64,000 bases of DNA from Pseudosulfitobacter pseudonitzschiae (GCF_002222635.1 NZ_CP022415.1:2108001-2172000), one strand, 5' to 3'; shown: positions 7,980 through 17,288, numbered from the stretch's first letter. A program made the numbers and translations. The notes: generated by a model not told the origin, from the sequence alone.

Positions 7980-9502
7980 AAGGCCTCCAAGTAACTATCC
8001 CAAAGATTGTTACGCAGTATAAGATTGGGGTCCAATGCCCGTTTTGCTTCTGCAAATTCTGTCGCACGCGGATACGCTCGCGCGAATTGATCTGGTCGTG
8101 CGTGCGGCCGGTAAGGCAGATAATATGTCCCGCCAATCGAAATCACACCATCAATCAGTTCTTGCGTCATTCGCCGCATATCCGCCTCAGCACGGGTCGT
8201 CAGTTCTTGACTGAACGACATCACCGCTGCAATGCGCGGGGTTGTGGCATAGCCGAGCCAACTGTTCGGATCAGTGTCCACAAAACGCAGTGTCACGTTC
8301 AGAAACTCTTGATAGGAACTGGGAATCACTGATCGGCACAACGTCACAAACTCGGCAAAGCGCTCGGGCGAGATAAAGTACTCGTGCAAGATATCCGTGC
8401 GGTTAGGATTGCGGTCATCAAGCGTCACAACAGGTTCATTGATCAGGCTGTTGCGCGTGGTGGGTCCGTCGGCCACTTTGGTTGCAAAGTCAGCCTCAAA
8501 CCACCAGCGCAGCCGCTTCATCCGCTCATTACCAAGCTGGGCGCGGTAAATGCGGCTTGCTATCTTTGCAGCAGCGCCGGATCCACTCGCAGCAGGCAGG
8601 TCACTTTGATCGGGGCTTGGCCGGTAGGTAATAAGCAGGGCGTCAGACATGAAGTTCGCGCGCTGCACGTTGAGTCGTCCGTAAGCCATGGTCACATTTT
8701 CATCGGCAAGCGCCTCGATGAATTTGTTCCCAAACGCCTCAGCAGGCATTTCCTCAAACGTGGGCTCGAGGCGTTGGTTCTGCCTGAGATCAACATCCAT
8801 TTGCGTGATGATCCCAGTTAAGCCATACCCCCCCATGGTCATCCCAAACAAATCAGCGTTCTCAGTGCGTGAACATGACACAAGGGTACCATCGGGCAGG
8901 ATCATATCAAACGACCGCACAGTGCTGCCCATTGGCCCCTCTTTGACAGGCCAACCGTGAGCATTCACACAAAACGTTGCCGCAATGCCAAAGTCGTTGT
9001 TTGATTGCATGACGCACGGGCCCAAGCCAATCGGATCTGCCATAGCGATCACGTCGCTCCAGCGCGCACCTGCATGTACGCGCATCATTTGATTGGCCGT
9101 ATCCGGTTCGACAAACCCATTCTCAAACGTAATTGCATGGCCGTCCCTCGGAATGGCCTGCCCACCCATGGAATGACGTGCGGCACCGACATTCACCGGA
9201 CGGTTGTTGGCGCGGGCTTCGCCTAACTCCGCACGGATTGACCCGATCAACTGTTCTCCGGGGTCGTCTTTTAAGATGATGTGCCGGAATATTGGTGTTT
9301 CGCTAAGTTCGCTGGCATCATTCAATGTGCCAGCGGTGCCACTTGGTTCAATTGACCGTGTCCCATCAAGCGTAGGATTGGACGATGAGAATGACTTTGT
9401 TAGCAACCCGCCTATCACCGCGCTTCCACCTAAAAGCGCAGCCCGGCGGCCAATTCTAGCTATCATTGTCATTTTTTTCCTGGAATTCTGAGCTACGTTC
9501 AC
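7976..9502 (-). CDS. Tat-exported FAD-binding oxidoreductase (VAO/PCMH family)
   Basis: A 508-residue protein. The N-terminus has a twin-arginine-like signal, GRRAALLGGSAVIGG, so export in folded form with its flavin is likely; the true start may be the internal ATG at about 9472 or 9466, since the first 10-12 residues precede the usual signal length. The PCMH-type FAD domain shows RPVNVGAARHSMGGQAIPRDG, VHAGARWSDVIAMA, and NNDFGIAATFCVNAHGW followed by SFDMILPDGTLVSCSR. The histidine in RHSMGG is a candidate for covalent flavin attachment, as in sugar and cytokinin oxidases. Family members oxidise alcohols, sugars or lactones with oxygen or a quinone. It leads a four-gene operon with three membrane proteins, suggesting electron delivery at the cytoplasmic membrane. 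Confidence 0.85.
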   Translation of the reverse strand: MNVAQNSRKKMTMIARIGRRAALLGGSAVIGGLLTKSFSSSNPTLDGTRSIEPSGTAGTLNDASELSETPIFRHIILKDDPGEQLIGSIRAELGEARANNRPVNVGAARHSMGGQAIPRDGHAITFENGFVEPDTANQMMRVHAGARWSDVIAMADPIGLGPCVMQSNNDFGIAATFCVNAHGWPVKEGPMGSTVRSFDMILPDGTLVSCSRTENADLFGMTMGGYGLTGIITQMDVDLRQNQRLEPTFEEMPAEAFGNKFIEALADENVTMAYGRLNVQRANFMSDALLITYRPSPDQSDLPAASGSGAAAKIASRIYRAQLGNERMKRLRWWFEADFATKVADGPTTRNSLINEPVVTLDDRNPNRTDILHEYFISPERFAEFVTLCRSVIPSSYQEFLNVTLRFVDTDPNSWLGYATTPRIAAVMSFSQELTTRAEADMRRMTQELIDGVISIGGTYYLPYRPHARPDQFARAYPRATEFAEAKRALDPNLILRNNLWDSYLEAL

Positions 9503-9949
9503 AACTTAGAGTCTCTCGATTGAATTGAAAGTATGGATTTCCAGACCCTAGTTTTGCAATCGGTCAAATAGAGAAGCAATTTTGGACAGGAAGCAGACTT
9601 GGGCGCAGCCGCAATGAAAGTTGGCTTTATCCGCCTTGCAGACCTCAAGGCTACTGGCTGCGAACGTCCGCTCCCACCCAAGATGACTCTGCTGCGCCAG
9701 CGTCATCCGGAATTTCGCGTCCGCAGCCAACGGCAGTAAAGTCCCGCACCGCTACCGTTGGCCTTCAGGATCGGTGCATAGTCACCAGCTTCGGTTTTCA
9801 CTTAGCCTGATTTCCGACTTAGGGCGCGAATTTCAATCAAGCCGTTCTTTGACCGTTAGGCAACATGATCCCGGCCGAGAATTGAGGCGTAACTTTGATA
9901 AATGAGGCATTCGAGTTAAGCGAGAGTAAGCGTTAGTCTGGACTCAAAC
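9503..9949. other. Gene-free region upstream of the FAD oxidoreductase operon
   Basis: About 450 bp containing no supported gene. It must carry the promoter of the minus-strand operon starting at 9502, but no clear -35/-10 pair was picked out. A short motif GCGAACGTCCGCTCC near 9660 also occurs near 4168, which suggests dispersed intergenic repeat material or degraded mobile sequences. Confidence 0.35.
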
Positions 9950-10105
9950 CTGCCGTTCGGACCGGTGAATTCAGTCCATGGTCACCGCCGTCTCAACGTG
10001 CTGTTCTCCCGCGCCAAGGAAAGGATCGTCACTTACAGCTCGATGAAGCCCACGGACATTCAGGCCGAAGGCAAGGCTCATGGCGTGGCCATGCTGCGCG
10101 CCTGG
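9950..10105 (+). pseudogene. Remnant of a large superfamily 1 helicase gene
   Basis: Reading from 9950 in one frame gives LPFGPVNSVHGHRRLNVLFS followed by RAKERIVTYSSMKPTDIQ and AHGVAMLRAW. The FGP(V/L)N...RRLNVLFTRAK...SSMKP pattern is the conserved C-terminal helicase motif of large DUF4011/DUF3320-type superfamily 1 helicases, proteins of well over 1000 residues. Here only about 50 codons survive, with no start, no upstream helicase domain and no downstream DUF3320 end. The piece sits 190 bp from tRNA-Leu, so it probably marks a decayed genomic island. Recognition is from the motif alone; it is clear enough to exclude chance. Confidence 0.7.
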
Positions 10106-10296
10106 CCTGGCGCCCCGGGACGGTCGCGACGCGACGCCTTTCACGCCAAACACACTGCTGCGCGGCCACGAAAATGGTTAAAAATCGAGATGCCCAGAAG
10201 AGAGGAGGAACATCGAGCCAACCTGACCAAAAGGTGGTCCAAAATACAATACATAAGCCAACATACTGGTTTTTATATTTATTATAAAAAAATTGG

Positions 10297-10380
10297 TGCG
10301 GGCGGTGGGACTCGAACCCACACGGGGACAAGCCCCAACAGATTTTAAGTCTGGTATGTCTACCATTCCATCACGCCCGC
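10297..10380 (-). tRNA. tRNA-Leu (anticodon UAA)
   Basis: On the minus strand the 7-bp acceptor stem GCGGGCG/CGCCCGC, a D arm, the anticodon loop CUUAAAA (anticodon UAA), a long variable arm (GGGGCUUGUCCCC) and the T arm GUGGGUUCGAGUCCCAC are all visible. The long variable arm and the UAA anticodon define leucine. The anticodon stem has one non-canonical pair at its top. The helicase remnant lies close to its 3-prime end, consistent with an old integration site at this tRNA. Confidence 0.95.
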
Positions 10381-10426
10381 AGCGTTCTTATCCCTAGGGG
10401 CTGTGGGCCCTGTGCTCAAGAGGTTT

Positions 10427-11011
10427 TCAGATATCTTCGCCCGGGGCGTCAGATACCTGTGGCCCTAGTGGCGCGCCGGGGGCGATCAGCGCGCGTTCGG
10501 ACAACCATGGATTGTTCTCTAATGCTTCCAACAACTGAGCGCGGGCGTCTTCACGTTGACCAAGTTGCATCAATGTCAGTGCGCGGCCCGATTGCGCAGC
10601 AACATGATTAGGCGTGCGGGCCAATGCCTCGTCCAGATCGGCCAGCGCACGGACAAAATCGCCTTGCAAAAAGTAGACAAACGCCCGCTGGTTCCAGCCC
10701 TCGGCATAGGCGGGGCAATAGGCGATGAGACGATCAAACTCTGTTTTGGCACCCAGAAAATCATAGCCTTCGCGCCGCGCCATCCCGCGGTCCAGAATCG
10801 CCTGCGCATCGGCGTCAGGGGCACGCAGATAGACGTTCCACAGCCCTTCTGCCACACCGCGCGCTGCGGCCTCGGTCGGGGCGGCGCGGGCGTCATCGAA
10901 CAGACGGGCCAACTCGTCCGAATGGTCCATGGGCGCTGGACATCCCCATGCCCAGACCGGAAGGCCAAGACAGATGGCAAAGGCGGTTGCAATCAAAGGT
11001 TTCATCGTCAA
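10427..11011 (-). CDS. Exported tetratricopeptide-repeat protein
   Basis: A 194-residue protein with a signal peptide (MKPLIATAFAICLGLPVWAWG). The mature part consists of about three TPR-like helical hairpins: the segment from DYDFLGAKTEFDRLIAY onwards, then AEGWNQRAFVYFLQGDFVRALADLDEALARTPNH and VAAQSGRALTLMQLGQREDARAQLLEALENNP. TPR proteins mediate protein contacts; in the periplasm they often support envelope assembly. No partner is obvious. It is followed by putR on the same strand but with 25 bp between the genes it could share a transcript with putR. Confidence 0.8.
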   Translation of the reverse strand: MTMKPLIATAFAICLGLPVWAWGCPAPMDHSDELARLFDDARAAPTEAAARGVAEGLWNVYLRAPDADAQAILDRGMARREGYDFLGAKTEFDRLIAYCPAYAEGWNQRAFVYFLQGDFVRALADLDEALARTPNHVAAQSGRALTLMQLGQREDARAQLLEALENNPWLSERALIAPGAPLGPQVSDAPGEDI

Positions 11012-11036
11012 AAATTTGACGCAGATGGCCCTTGGG

Positions 11037-11513
11037 TCAAGTCACATCTGCGAGAACGGCCTCTTTCACCGCCTCCATCGCGACATAAGTCGATGTCGAC
11101 GCCACATAGGGCAATTGCGAAATCGTCTCGCCCAGAAACTGGCGATAGTCGGTCATGTCCCGCGTGCGCACCTTCAGCAGGTAATCGAAGTTACCTGCAA
11201 TCATATGCGCCTGTTCGATCTCGGGCACTTTGACCACCGCCTGATTGAATGCGCTCAGCGCGCCCTCACGGGTGTCAGTCAAACGCACCTCGACAAAAGC
11301 CACGTGATCCATGCCCAGACGGATAGGGTCCAGCATTGCCCGATAGCCCAGAATGACCCCGTCTTTTTCCAACTTGCGCAGCCGTGCCTGCGTTGGCGAT
11401 TTGGACAAACCGATGCGCGAGGCAAGGTCCGTCACACTCATGCGTCCATCACGCGCCAGCTCCGACAGAATCGCTCTGTCGAACCGGTCCAACCCAATCC
11501 GATCATTTTCCAT
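11037..11513 (-). CDS. putR: Lrp/AsnC-family regulator, proline-responsive PutR type
   Basis: A 158-residue Lrp/AsnC protein: the N-terminal helix-turn-helix is visible in LDRFDRAILSELARDGRMSVTDLASRIGLSKSPTQARLRKLEKDGVILG, and the C-terminal RAM effector domain in HVAFVEVRLTD through YLLKVRTRDM and LPYVASTSTYVAMEAVKE. It is divergent from putA with about 100 bp between the starts, the arrangement known for the proline-sensing activator PutR of Rhodobacter, Agrobacterium and relatives. PutR binds the shared control region and activates putA when proline is present. The assignment combines family and position. Confidence 0.88.
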   Translation of the reverse strand: MENDRIGLDRFDRAILSELARDGRMSVTDLASRIGLSKSPTQARLRKLEKDGVILGYRAMLDPIRLGMDHVAFVEVRLTDTREGALSAFNQAVVKVPEIEQAHMIAGNFDYLLKVRTRDMTDYRQFLGETISQLPYVASTSTYVAMEAVKEAVLADVT

Positions 11514-11547
11514 GAGAAATCCTTATTCTTCGGTCTAAATTACCGAC

Positions 11548-11562
11548 ATATGAATTCAATAT
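11548..11562. promoter_or_regulatory. Possible PutR operator between putR and putA
   Basis: ATATGAATTCAATAT is a near-perfect palindrome around GAATTC in an AT-rich stretch of the divergent putR/putA spacer. Lrp-family regulators bind such AT-flanked dyads. The position, about 60 bp before the putA start, would suit activation. No comparative evidence was available. Confidence 0.4.
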
Positions 11563-11619
11563 AGGCAAATCGCCTTTCAATCCAACGGTACAATGGAACA
11601 TCTGCCAAAAGGATATGAT

Positions 11620-14600
11620 ATGGCCCGAGATACCGCAAACTCACTGCGCATGCACATCGACTCTGCAACCTATACAAACCAGAACGCTGTGCTGGACGAA
11701 CTTGTTACTTTTGCCAATCTTGGCGAGGACGACCGCAAGGCCATTACCGCACGGGCGGCAGGTTGGGTGCGCCAGATCCGCGCCGCCGCCGATCCCGGTC
11801 TGATGGAAAGCTTTCTGGCGGAATACGGCCTTAGCACCGATGAGGGCATTGCCCTGATGTGTCTGGCCGAAGCGCTGTTGCGCGTGCCCGATGCCGATAC
11901 CATCGACGCCCTGATCGAAGACAAGATTGCCCCCTCGGACTGGGGCACACACCTTGGCAAATCGACATCAAGCCTTGTCAATGCGTCAACATGGGCGCTG
12001 ATGCTGACTGGCCGCGTGCTGGACACCCGCCGCCCCAGCCCGGTGCGCCAACTGCGCGGCGCGATCAAGCGTCTAGGCGAGCCTGTGATCCGCACCGCCG
12101 TAGGCCGCGCCATGAAGGAAATGGGCCGTCAGTTCGTACTGGGCGAAAACATCACTTCAGCGATGAAGCGCGCCGCTGGCATGGAAAAAAAGGGCTATAC
12201 CTATTCCTACGACATGCTGGGTGAAGCTGCGCGTACCGAAGCTGATGCAAAACGCTATCACCTAAGCTATTCGCGCGCGATCTCCGCCATTGCCACCGCC
12301 TGTAATCAGGGTGACATCCGCAAAAACCCCGGCATCTCGGTGAAGCTAAGCGCACTGCATCCGCGCTATGAGGTGGCCCATGAAGAGGCGGTGATGAACG
12401 ACCTGCTGCCGCGCCTGCGCAGCCTTGCGCTACTGGCGAAATCTGCGGGCATGGGCTTGAACATTGACGCGGAAGAGGCTGACCGACTGTCGCTGTCGCT
12501 TGAGTTGATCGACCGTGTTCTGGCTGAACCCGCGCTCAAGGGCTGGGACGGACTGGGCGTGGTGGTTCAGGCCTATGGACCCCGCGCAGGCCGCGTCATC
12601 GACACGCTGTATGACATGGCGCAAACCCACGACCGCCGCATCATGGTGCGCCTTGTCAAAGGTGCCTATTGGGACACCGAGATCAAAAAAGCTCAGGTTG
12701 AGGGCATCGACGGCTTTCCCGTTTACAGTCAAAAGGCCGCGACGGATGTGTCCTATATCGCCAATGCCCGCCGTTTGCTGGGCATGACCGACCGGATCTA
12801 TCCGCAGTTCGCCACGCACAACGCCCACACCGTGGCCGCTGTGCTGCGCATGGGGGCTAATCCTGATACTTTCGAGTTCCAGCGCCTGCACGGCATGGGC
12901 GAGGCCCTGCACAACATCGTTATGGCCGATGCCGGCAGCAACTGCCGGATTTACGCCCCCGTGGGCGCACACCGCGACCTGCTGGCCTATCTGGTGCGGC
13001 GTTTGTTGGAAAACGGGGCCAACTCGTCCTTCGTCAACCAGATTGTCGACGAAGATGTATCGCCAGAAGAGGTCGCAAGCGATCCTTTCGAGGCATTGCC
13101 CTTCCCCGGCCCGAAGATACTGCGCGGCACCGAATTGTTTCAGCCCGAGCGCCCGAATTCCAAGGGTTTCGATCTGGCACATGCGCCCACCCTTGCCGCC
13201 ATCGACGCCGCCCGCGACCCGCTACGCCGCACCATATGGAACGCCAAGCCGCTGCTGGCCACGGATGTATCCGCAGGCGCGGTACACAATGTGACCAACC
13301 CGGCCGACCCGTCGGATGTGGTTGGCACCGTCCAGCCCGCAACTCCCGACGATGTGACCGCAGCCTTCGATGCTGCGCAAATTTGGGACGCCACGACGTC
13401 CGAGCGGGCGGTTATCCTGAACAAGGCCGCAGATGCGCTTGAGGCACAGTTTGCGCCGCTCTTTGTGCTGCTGGCGCGCGAGGCGGGCAAGACCCTGCCC
13501 GACTGCGTGGCGGAACTGCGCGAAGCAGTAGATTTCCTACGGTACTACGCAGCACAAGCGCCGTTCGAGGCCAAACCCGCAGGCACCTATGTTTGCATCA
13601 GCCCGTGGAATTTTCCGCTGGCTATCTTCACCGGACAGGTTGCTGCCGCGCTGGCGGCAGGAAACGCTGTGCTGGCCAAACCGGCCGAGCAGACACCGCT
13701 GATTGCGCATCTGGCGGTCACGCTGATGCACGAGGCAGGCGTGCCTGCCCACGCCCTGCAACTGCTGCCCGGCGGCGGCGATATCGGTGCGGCACTCACC
13801 TCGGACGCGCGTGTCGGTGGCGTGGCCTTCACCGGCTCGACGGCTACGGCACTGAAAATCCGCAGCAACCTTGCCCAACATGCCGCCCCCGGAACACCGC
13901 TGATCGCGGAAACCGGCGGATTGAACGCGATGATCGTGGACAGCACGGCGCTGCCTGAACAGGCCGTCACCGCCATCATCGAAAGCGCGTTCCAGTCGGT
14001 CGGCCAGCGCTGCTCGGCCCTGCGCTGTCTCTACGTCCAAGAAGACATCGCTCCGGCCTTTATCACCATGCTGACCGGCGCCATGGACGCACTGGTATTG
14101 GGAGCACCGTGGGATCTCAGCACTGATGTCGGACCCGTCATCGACGAGACCGCACGCCAAGGCATCGCCGACCACATCGCCACAGCGCGCGCCGAAGGCC
14201 GCTTGCTACACGCCCTGCCCACGCCTCAGACGGGCACATATATTGCTCCCACCCTGATCAGCGTGAACGGCATCGAAGACATGACACGCGAGATCTTTGG
14301 CCCGGTGCTGCATATCGCCACCTTCAAATCCGGCCACATGCACCGGATTTTGCAGGACATCAACGCTACGGGCTATGGGCTGACCTTTGGCCTGCACACC
14401 CGCATTGATGACCGCGTACAGTTCGTGTCGGATCGGATACTGGCGGGCAACGTCTACGTGAACCGCAACCAGATCGGTGCGATCGTCGGCAGCCAGCCCT
14501 TTGGCGGCACGGGCCTCAGCGGCACGGGCCCAAAGGCGGGCGGCCCCGACTATCTGCTGCGCTTCTCGGCTTCGGGTGAAGCACATGCGTTGGACGACTG

Positions 14601-15060
14601 GGACAGCGACGCGCCCCAGCCACTGCCCGCACTGCGTGTGCAGCCATCCGAAAAAGTGTCGGAACATACGATGCCCGGACCCACCGGTGAAACCAACCGG
14701 CTAAGTACATGGGCAGGCGCACCGGTTCTGTGTGCCGGTCCCGGCCCCAAGACAGTGCAGGCTCAAGTAAAAGCCGTCGAGGCACTTGGTGGCCGTGCGC
14801 TGGAGGCAACCGGCGCCATTGATCCGAACGCGCTGACCGTCGGGCCCGCCTATTGCGGCGTTCTGTGGTGGGGTAACGCCGAGACCGCAGCAGAGTTGAA
14901 TCGCACGCTGGCGGCGCGTGGCGGGGCGATCATCCCCCTGATCACCCAGCAACCGGACGTGGGCCATGTGCTCTGGGAACGCCACCTGTGCGTGGACACC
15001 ACGGCAGCGGGCGGCAACGCGGCGCTTTTGGGCGAAGTGTCCAAGAACCCTGCGCCCTAG
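11620..15060 (+). CDS. putA: Bifunctional proline dehydrogenase / glutamate semialdehyde dehydrogenase
   Basis: A protein of 1146 residues from the ATG at 11620, chosen over an in-frame ATG at 11593 because AAAAGGA stands 7 nt before it. The first half is the FAD-dependent proline dehydrogenase barrel, with MVRLVKGAYWDTEIKKAQ and RRLLENGANSSFVNQ near its end. The second half is the P5C/glutamate semialdehyde dehydrogenase, with ISPWNFPLAIFTGQ, the glutamate-containing AETGGLNAMIVDS and the catalytic cysteine in GQRCSALR. A C-terminal domain typical of long PutA follows. It converts proline to glutamate by way of a channelled intermediate, with electrons passing to quinone. No N-terminal ribbon-helix-helix is present, so it is not self-regulated; PutR does that. 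It is monocistronic and ends in a hairpin. Confidence 0.97.
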   Translation: MARDTANSLRMHIDSATYTNQNAVLDELVTFANLGEDDRKAITARAAGWVRQIRAAADPGLMESFLAEYGLSTDEGIALMCLAEALLRVPDADTIDALIEDKIAPSDWGTHLGKSTSSLVNASTWALMLTGRVLDTRRPSPVRQLRGAIKRLGEPVIRTAVGRAMKEMGRQFVLGENITSAMKRAAGMEKKGYTYSYDMLGEAARTEADAKRYHLSYSRAISAIATACNQGDIRKNPGISVKLSALHPRYEVAHEEAVMNDLLPRLRSLALLAKSAGMGLNIDAEEADRLSLSLELIDRVLAEPALKGWDGLGVVVQAYGPRAGRVIDTLYDMAQTHDRRIMVRLVKGAYWDTEIKKAQVEGIDGFPVYSQKAATDVSYIANARRLLGMTDRIYPQFATHNAHTVAAVLRMGANPDTFEFQRLHGMGEALHNIVMADAGSNCRIYAPVGAHRDLLAYLVRRLLENGANSSFVNQIVDEDVSPEEVASDPFEALPFPGPKILRGTELFQPERPNSKGFDLAHAPTLAAIDAARDPLRRTIWNAKPLLATDVSAGAVHNVTNPADPSDVVGTVQPATPDDVTAAFDAAQIWDATTSERAVILNKAADALEAQFAPLFVLLAREAGKTLPDCVAELREAVDFLRYYAAQAPFEAKPAGTYVCISPWNFPLAIFTGQVAAALAAGNAVLAKPAEQTPLIAHLAVTLMHEAGVPAHALQLLPGGGDIGAALTSDARVGGVAFTGSTATALKIRSNLAQHAAPGTPLIAETGGLNAMIVDSTALPEQAVTAIIESAFQSVGQRCSALRCLYVQEDIAPAFITMLTGAMDALVLGAPWDLSTDVGPVIDETARQGIADHIATARAEGRLLHALPTPQTGTYIAPTLISVNGIEDMTREIFGPVLHIATFKSGHMHRILQDINATGYGLTFGLHTRIDDRVQFVSDRILAGNVYVNRNQIGAIVGSQPFGGTGLSGTGPKAGGPDYLLRFSASGEAHALDDWDSDAPQPLPALRVQPSEKVSEHTMPGPTGETNRLSTWAGAPVLCAGPGPKTVQAQVKAVEALGGRALEATGAIDPNALTVGPAYCGVLWWGNAETAAELNRTLAARGGAIIPLITQQPDVGHVLWERHLCVDTTAAGGNAALLGEVSKNPAP

Positions 15061-15088
15061 GCGGCTTGACTGCCCCCGAAACCCCGAA

Positions 15089-15117
15089 CCGCGCCGTCTT
15101 GCAAACAGACGGCGCGG
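15089..15117 (+). terminator. Hairpin after putA
   Basis: An 11-bp perfect stem CCGCGCCGTCT / AGACGGCGCGG with a 7-base loop, 29 bp after the putA stop. No U-run follows, so termination would rely on the strong stem, or it may act as a 3-prime end stabiliser. Confidence 0.5.
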
Positions 15118-15333
15118 GGAACAGATCCAGATTAATCCGATCGGGCCAATGTACATCAGCCCACGCGGCCGGTTTGCACGCATCGGCGCACGTCCACTCC
15201 ATCGGAAAAAACGCAGATCCTGCCCCTTCATCTTGCCAGTTAAACTCCGGGGGAGGCCAAAGGCCGGGGGCAGAGCCCCCGAATCCTTCGACCACTTATT
15301 GACCCCGCCTGCGTTTCAGACCAGCTTGCGTCC

Positions 15334-16068
15334 ATGTTACCCATTCGCGATCATAACCCGTCAGGGCGCACGCCATTTGTTACCTACGGGTTAATGGCCG
15401 CGAACATCCTGATTTTCCTTGGCTATGTGGGACTGTTTTCAGACGCCCGCGCGATCAATGCGTTCTATATCGAATGGGCCTTTATTCCTGCACGGATCAG
15501 CGCAGGCGAAGGCTATTACACGCTGGTGTCGTCCATGTTCCTGCATGGCGGATGGATGCATCTGGCAGGTAACATGTTGTTTTTATACATCTTCGGTGAC
15601 AACATCGAAGATGAGATGGGCCATCTGCGCTATCTGGGATTCTACCTGTTGTGCGGCGTTGTAGCGACGCTTGTGCAATATGCTTTCGCACCATTCTCAG
15701 GCGTGCCCACTGTCGGAGCGTCTGGTGCGATTGCGGGCGTAATGGGGGGGTATCTGTTGCTCTTTCCCAAGGCCAAGGTCGATATTCTGATCATCCTCGT
15801 CGTGTTTTTCCGCATCTTCCCGATCCCTGCATGGGTGATGCTGATGGTGTGGTTCGGGATGCAGTTCATCGGTGGCCTTGGCGCGAATCCGGATGCGGGC
15901 GGCGTTGCCTATTGGGCGCATACAGGCGGGTTTGCGGCAGGTTTGGTCTTTGGCATTCCGCTGTGGCTACAACGCGGCGGGACCGGGTTTTGGGCGCGCA
16001 CCGACGGCCATCCGCCCCACCCCGAAGCGCAATATGAACGCTCGCGTATTCCGAAGGTGCGTAGATGA
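15334..16068 (+). CDS. Rhomboid-family intramembrane serine protease
   Basis: A 244-residue membrane protein with six transmembrane helices. The catalytic serine lies in GASGAIAG (Ser130) and the histidine in AHTGGFAAG (His196). HLAGNM (His76, Asn80) supplies the oxyanion residues. These form the rhomboid Ser-His dyad in the expected helices. Rhomboids cut transmembrane substrates; bacterial examples act on TatA or orphan membrane proteins, the substrate here being unknown. The stop overlaps the start of the GFA-family gene by 4 bp (ATGA), so the two are coupled. The first six residues are cytoplasmic and there is no long N-terminal domain. Confidence 0.95.
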   Translation: MLPIRDHNPSGRTPFVTYGLMAANILIFLGYVGLFSDARAINAFYIEWAFIPARISAGEGYYTLVSSMFLHGGWMHLAGNMLFLYIFGDNIEDEMGHLRYLGFYLLCGVVATLVQYAFAPFSGVPTVGASGAIAGVMGGYLLLFPKAKVDILIILVVFFRIFPIPAWVMLMVWFGMQFIGGLGANPDAGGVAYWAHTGGFAAGLVFGIPLWLQRGGTGFWARTDGHPPHPEAQYERSRIPKVRR

Positions 16069-16436
16069 CCGCGCAGCGGGTCGATGCCCATTGTCACTGT
16101 GGCGCCGTGCACATCCGCGCCACCCTGCCACAGGGGTTGAACGATGTGGCGCGTTGCGATTGTTCGTTCTGCCGAAGACGCGGTGCGGCGGCGGTCACGG
16201 CGATAGCGGCAGAGACCGAAGTGATAAAGGGCGCGGACAACCTGACGCTTTACAGTTTTGGCACGCATACAGCGCAGCATTATTTCTGCAAGACCTGCGG
16301 CATCTATACCCACCACCAGCGGCGGTCGGACCCGACCCAATGTGGCGTCAATCTGGGATGTATCGACGGGGTAAACCCGCGCGACCATGACCCTGTCCGC
16401 TGGACAGACGGGGTGAACCACGTCTCGGACAAATAG
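16065..16436 (+). CDS. GFA/CENP-V family zinc-binding protein
   Basis: A 123-residue protein with the glutathione-dependent formaldehyde-activating (GFA) fold. Zinc ligands are seen in CHCGAVH (residues 10-12), CDCSFCRRRGA and YFCKTCGIYTHHQ. The family binds two zinc ions; GFA adds formaldehyde to glutathione, but most small members have no proven reaction. The ATG overlaps the rhomboid stop by 4 bp. There is no obvious formaldehyde pathway gene nearby, so a generic name is safest. Confidence 0.88.
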   Translation: MTAQRVDAHCHCGAVHIRATLPQGLNDVARCDCSFCRRRGAAAVTAIAAETEVIKGADNLTLYSFGTHTAQHYFCKTCGIYTHHQRRSDPTQCGVNLGCIDGVNPRDHDPVRWTDGVNHVSDK

Positions 16437-16502
16437 AGGCTCTGCCCCCGGCGCTGCGCGCCTCCCCCGGAGTTTACCCGGCAAGATGAATCTACGTGCC
16501 CC

Positions 16503-17288
16503 TCAGCCGCGGATGATTTTGGCGAAATTCGAGAACAGGGGTTCGTTGGCGCAGACCACGTTGCCGCTGTCCAGCAGATCGGTGCTGGGGTCCAGCGGCT
16601 CAAGCAGGGCACCGGCCTCGCGGGCAATAATGACGCCTGCGGCCATGTCCCACGGCTTCAGGCGACGTTCCCAGAAACCGTCGTAACGGCCCGCAGCCAC
16701 ATAGGCCAGATCAAGTGCGGCAGCGCCCCAGCGCCGGACACCGGCACAAGCGGGCAGCAACCGGCCCAGATCTTTCAGGGTGTCGGGCAGATCGGCACGC
16801 CCTGCAAAGGGCAGGCCGGTGGCAAAGATCGCTTCAATCATATGGCTGCGCCCCGACACACGCATGCGGCTGTCGTTCATCCAAGAACCGGCGCCTTTTT
16901 CGGCAAAGAACATTTCATCCTTGGCGGGGTCAAAGACCACACCGGCCACGACCTGACCCTTGTGTTCCAACGCGATCGACACGGCCCAGTGCGGCAGGCC
17001 ATGCAAGAAATTGGTGGTGCCGTCCAGCGGGTCGACGATCCAGCGGCGGGTGGGGTCTGTGCCCTCTTCCTCGGCGCTTTCCTCGGCGCACCAGCCGTAT
17101 GTCGGGCGCGCGCCCATCAGTTCGTCTTTGAGAATTTTCTCGGCGGCGATGTCGGCGCGACTGACGAAATCGCCCGCCCCTTTCATCGACACCTGCAGCT
17201 GCTCGACCTCGCGGAAGTCCTTGACCAGCGAACGGCCCGCCTTGCGCGCGGCTTTGATCATGATGTTGAGGTTTGCACTGCCAACCAT
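16503..17288 (-). CDS. suhB: Inositol-1-monophosphatase family protein (SuhB type)
   Basis: A 261-residue protein beginning at the ATG at 17288, where GGAGAG lies 7 nt upstream; a longer frame upstream is not used. The metal-dependent phosphatase motifs are present: EESAEE, IVDPLDGTTNFLHGLPHWAVSIAL and the C-terminal WDMAAGVIIAREAGA. It hydrolyses inositol phosphates or similar phosphomonoesters; SuhB in E. coli also supports ribosomal RNA synthesis. It is divergent from the NADP oxidoreductase gene. Length matches the family. Confidence 0.92.
   Translation of the reverse strand: MVGSANLNIMIKAARKAGRSLVKDFREVEQLQVSMKGAGDFVSRADIAAEKILKDELMGARPTYGWCAEESAEEEGTDPTRRWIVDPLDGTTNFLHGLPHWAVSIALEHKGQVVAGVVFDPAKDEMFFAEKGAGSWMNDSRMRVSGRSHMIEAIFATGLPFAGRADLPDTLKDLGRLLPACAGVRRWGAAALDLAYVAAGRYDGFWERRLKPWDMAAGVIIAREAGALLEPLDPSTDLLDSGNVVCANEPLFSNFAKIIRG

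Noticed and set aside
10178-10366. Open frame over tRNA-Leu
   Set aside because: It translates the tRNA on its own strand and has no protein family pattern.
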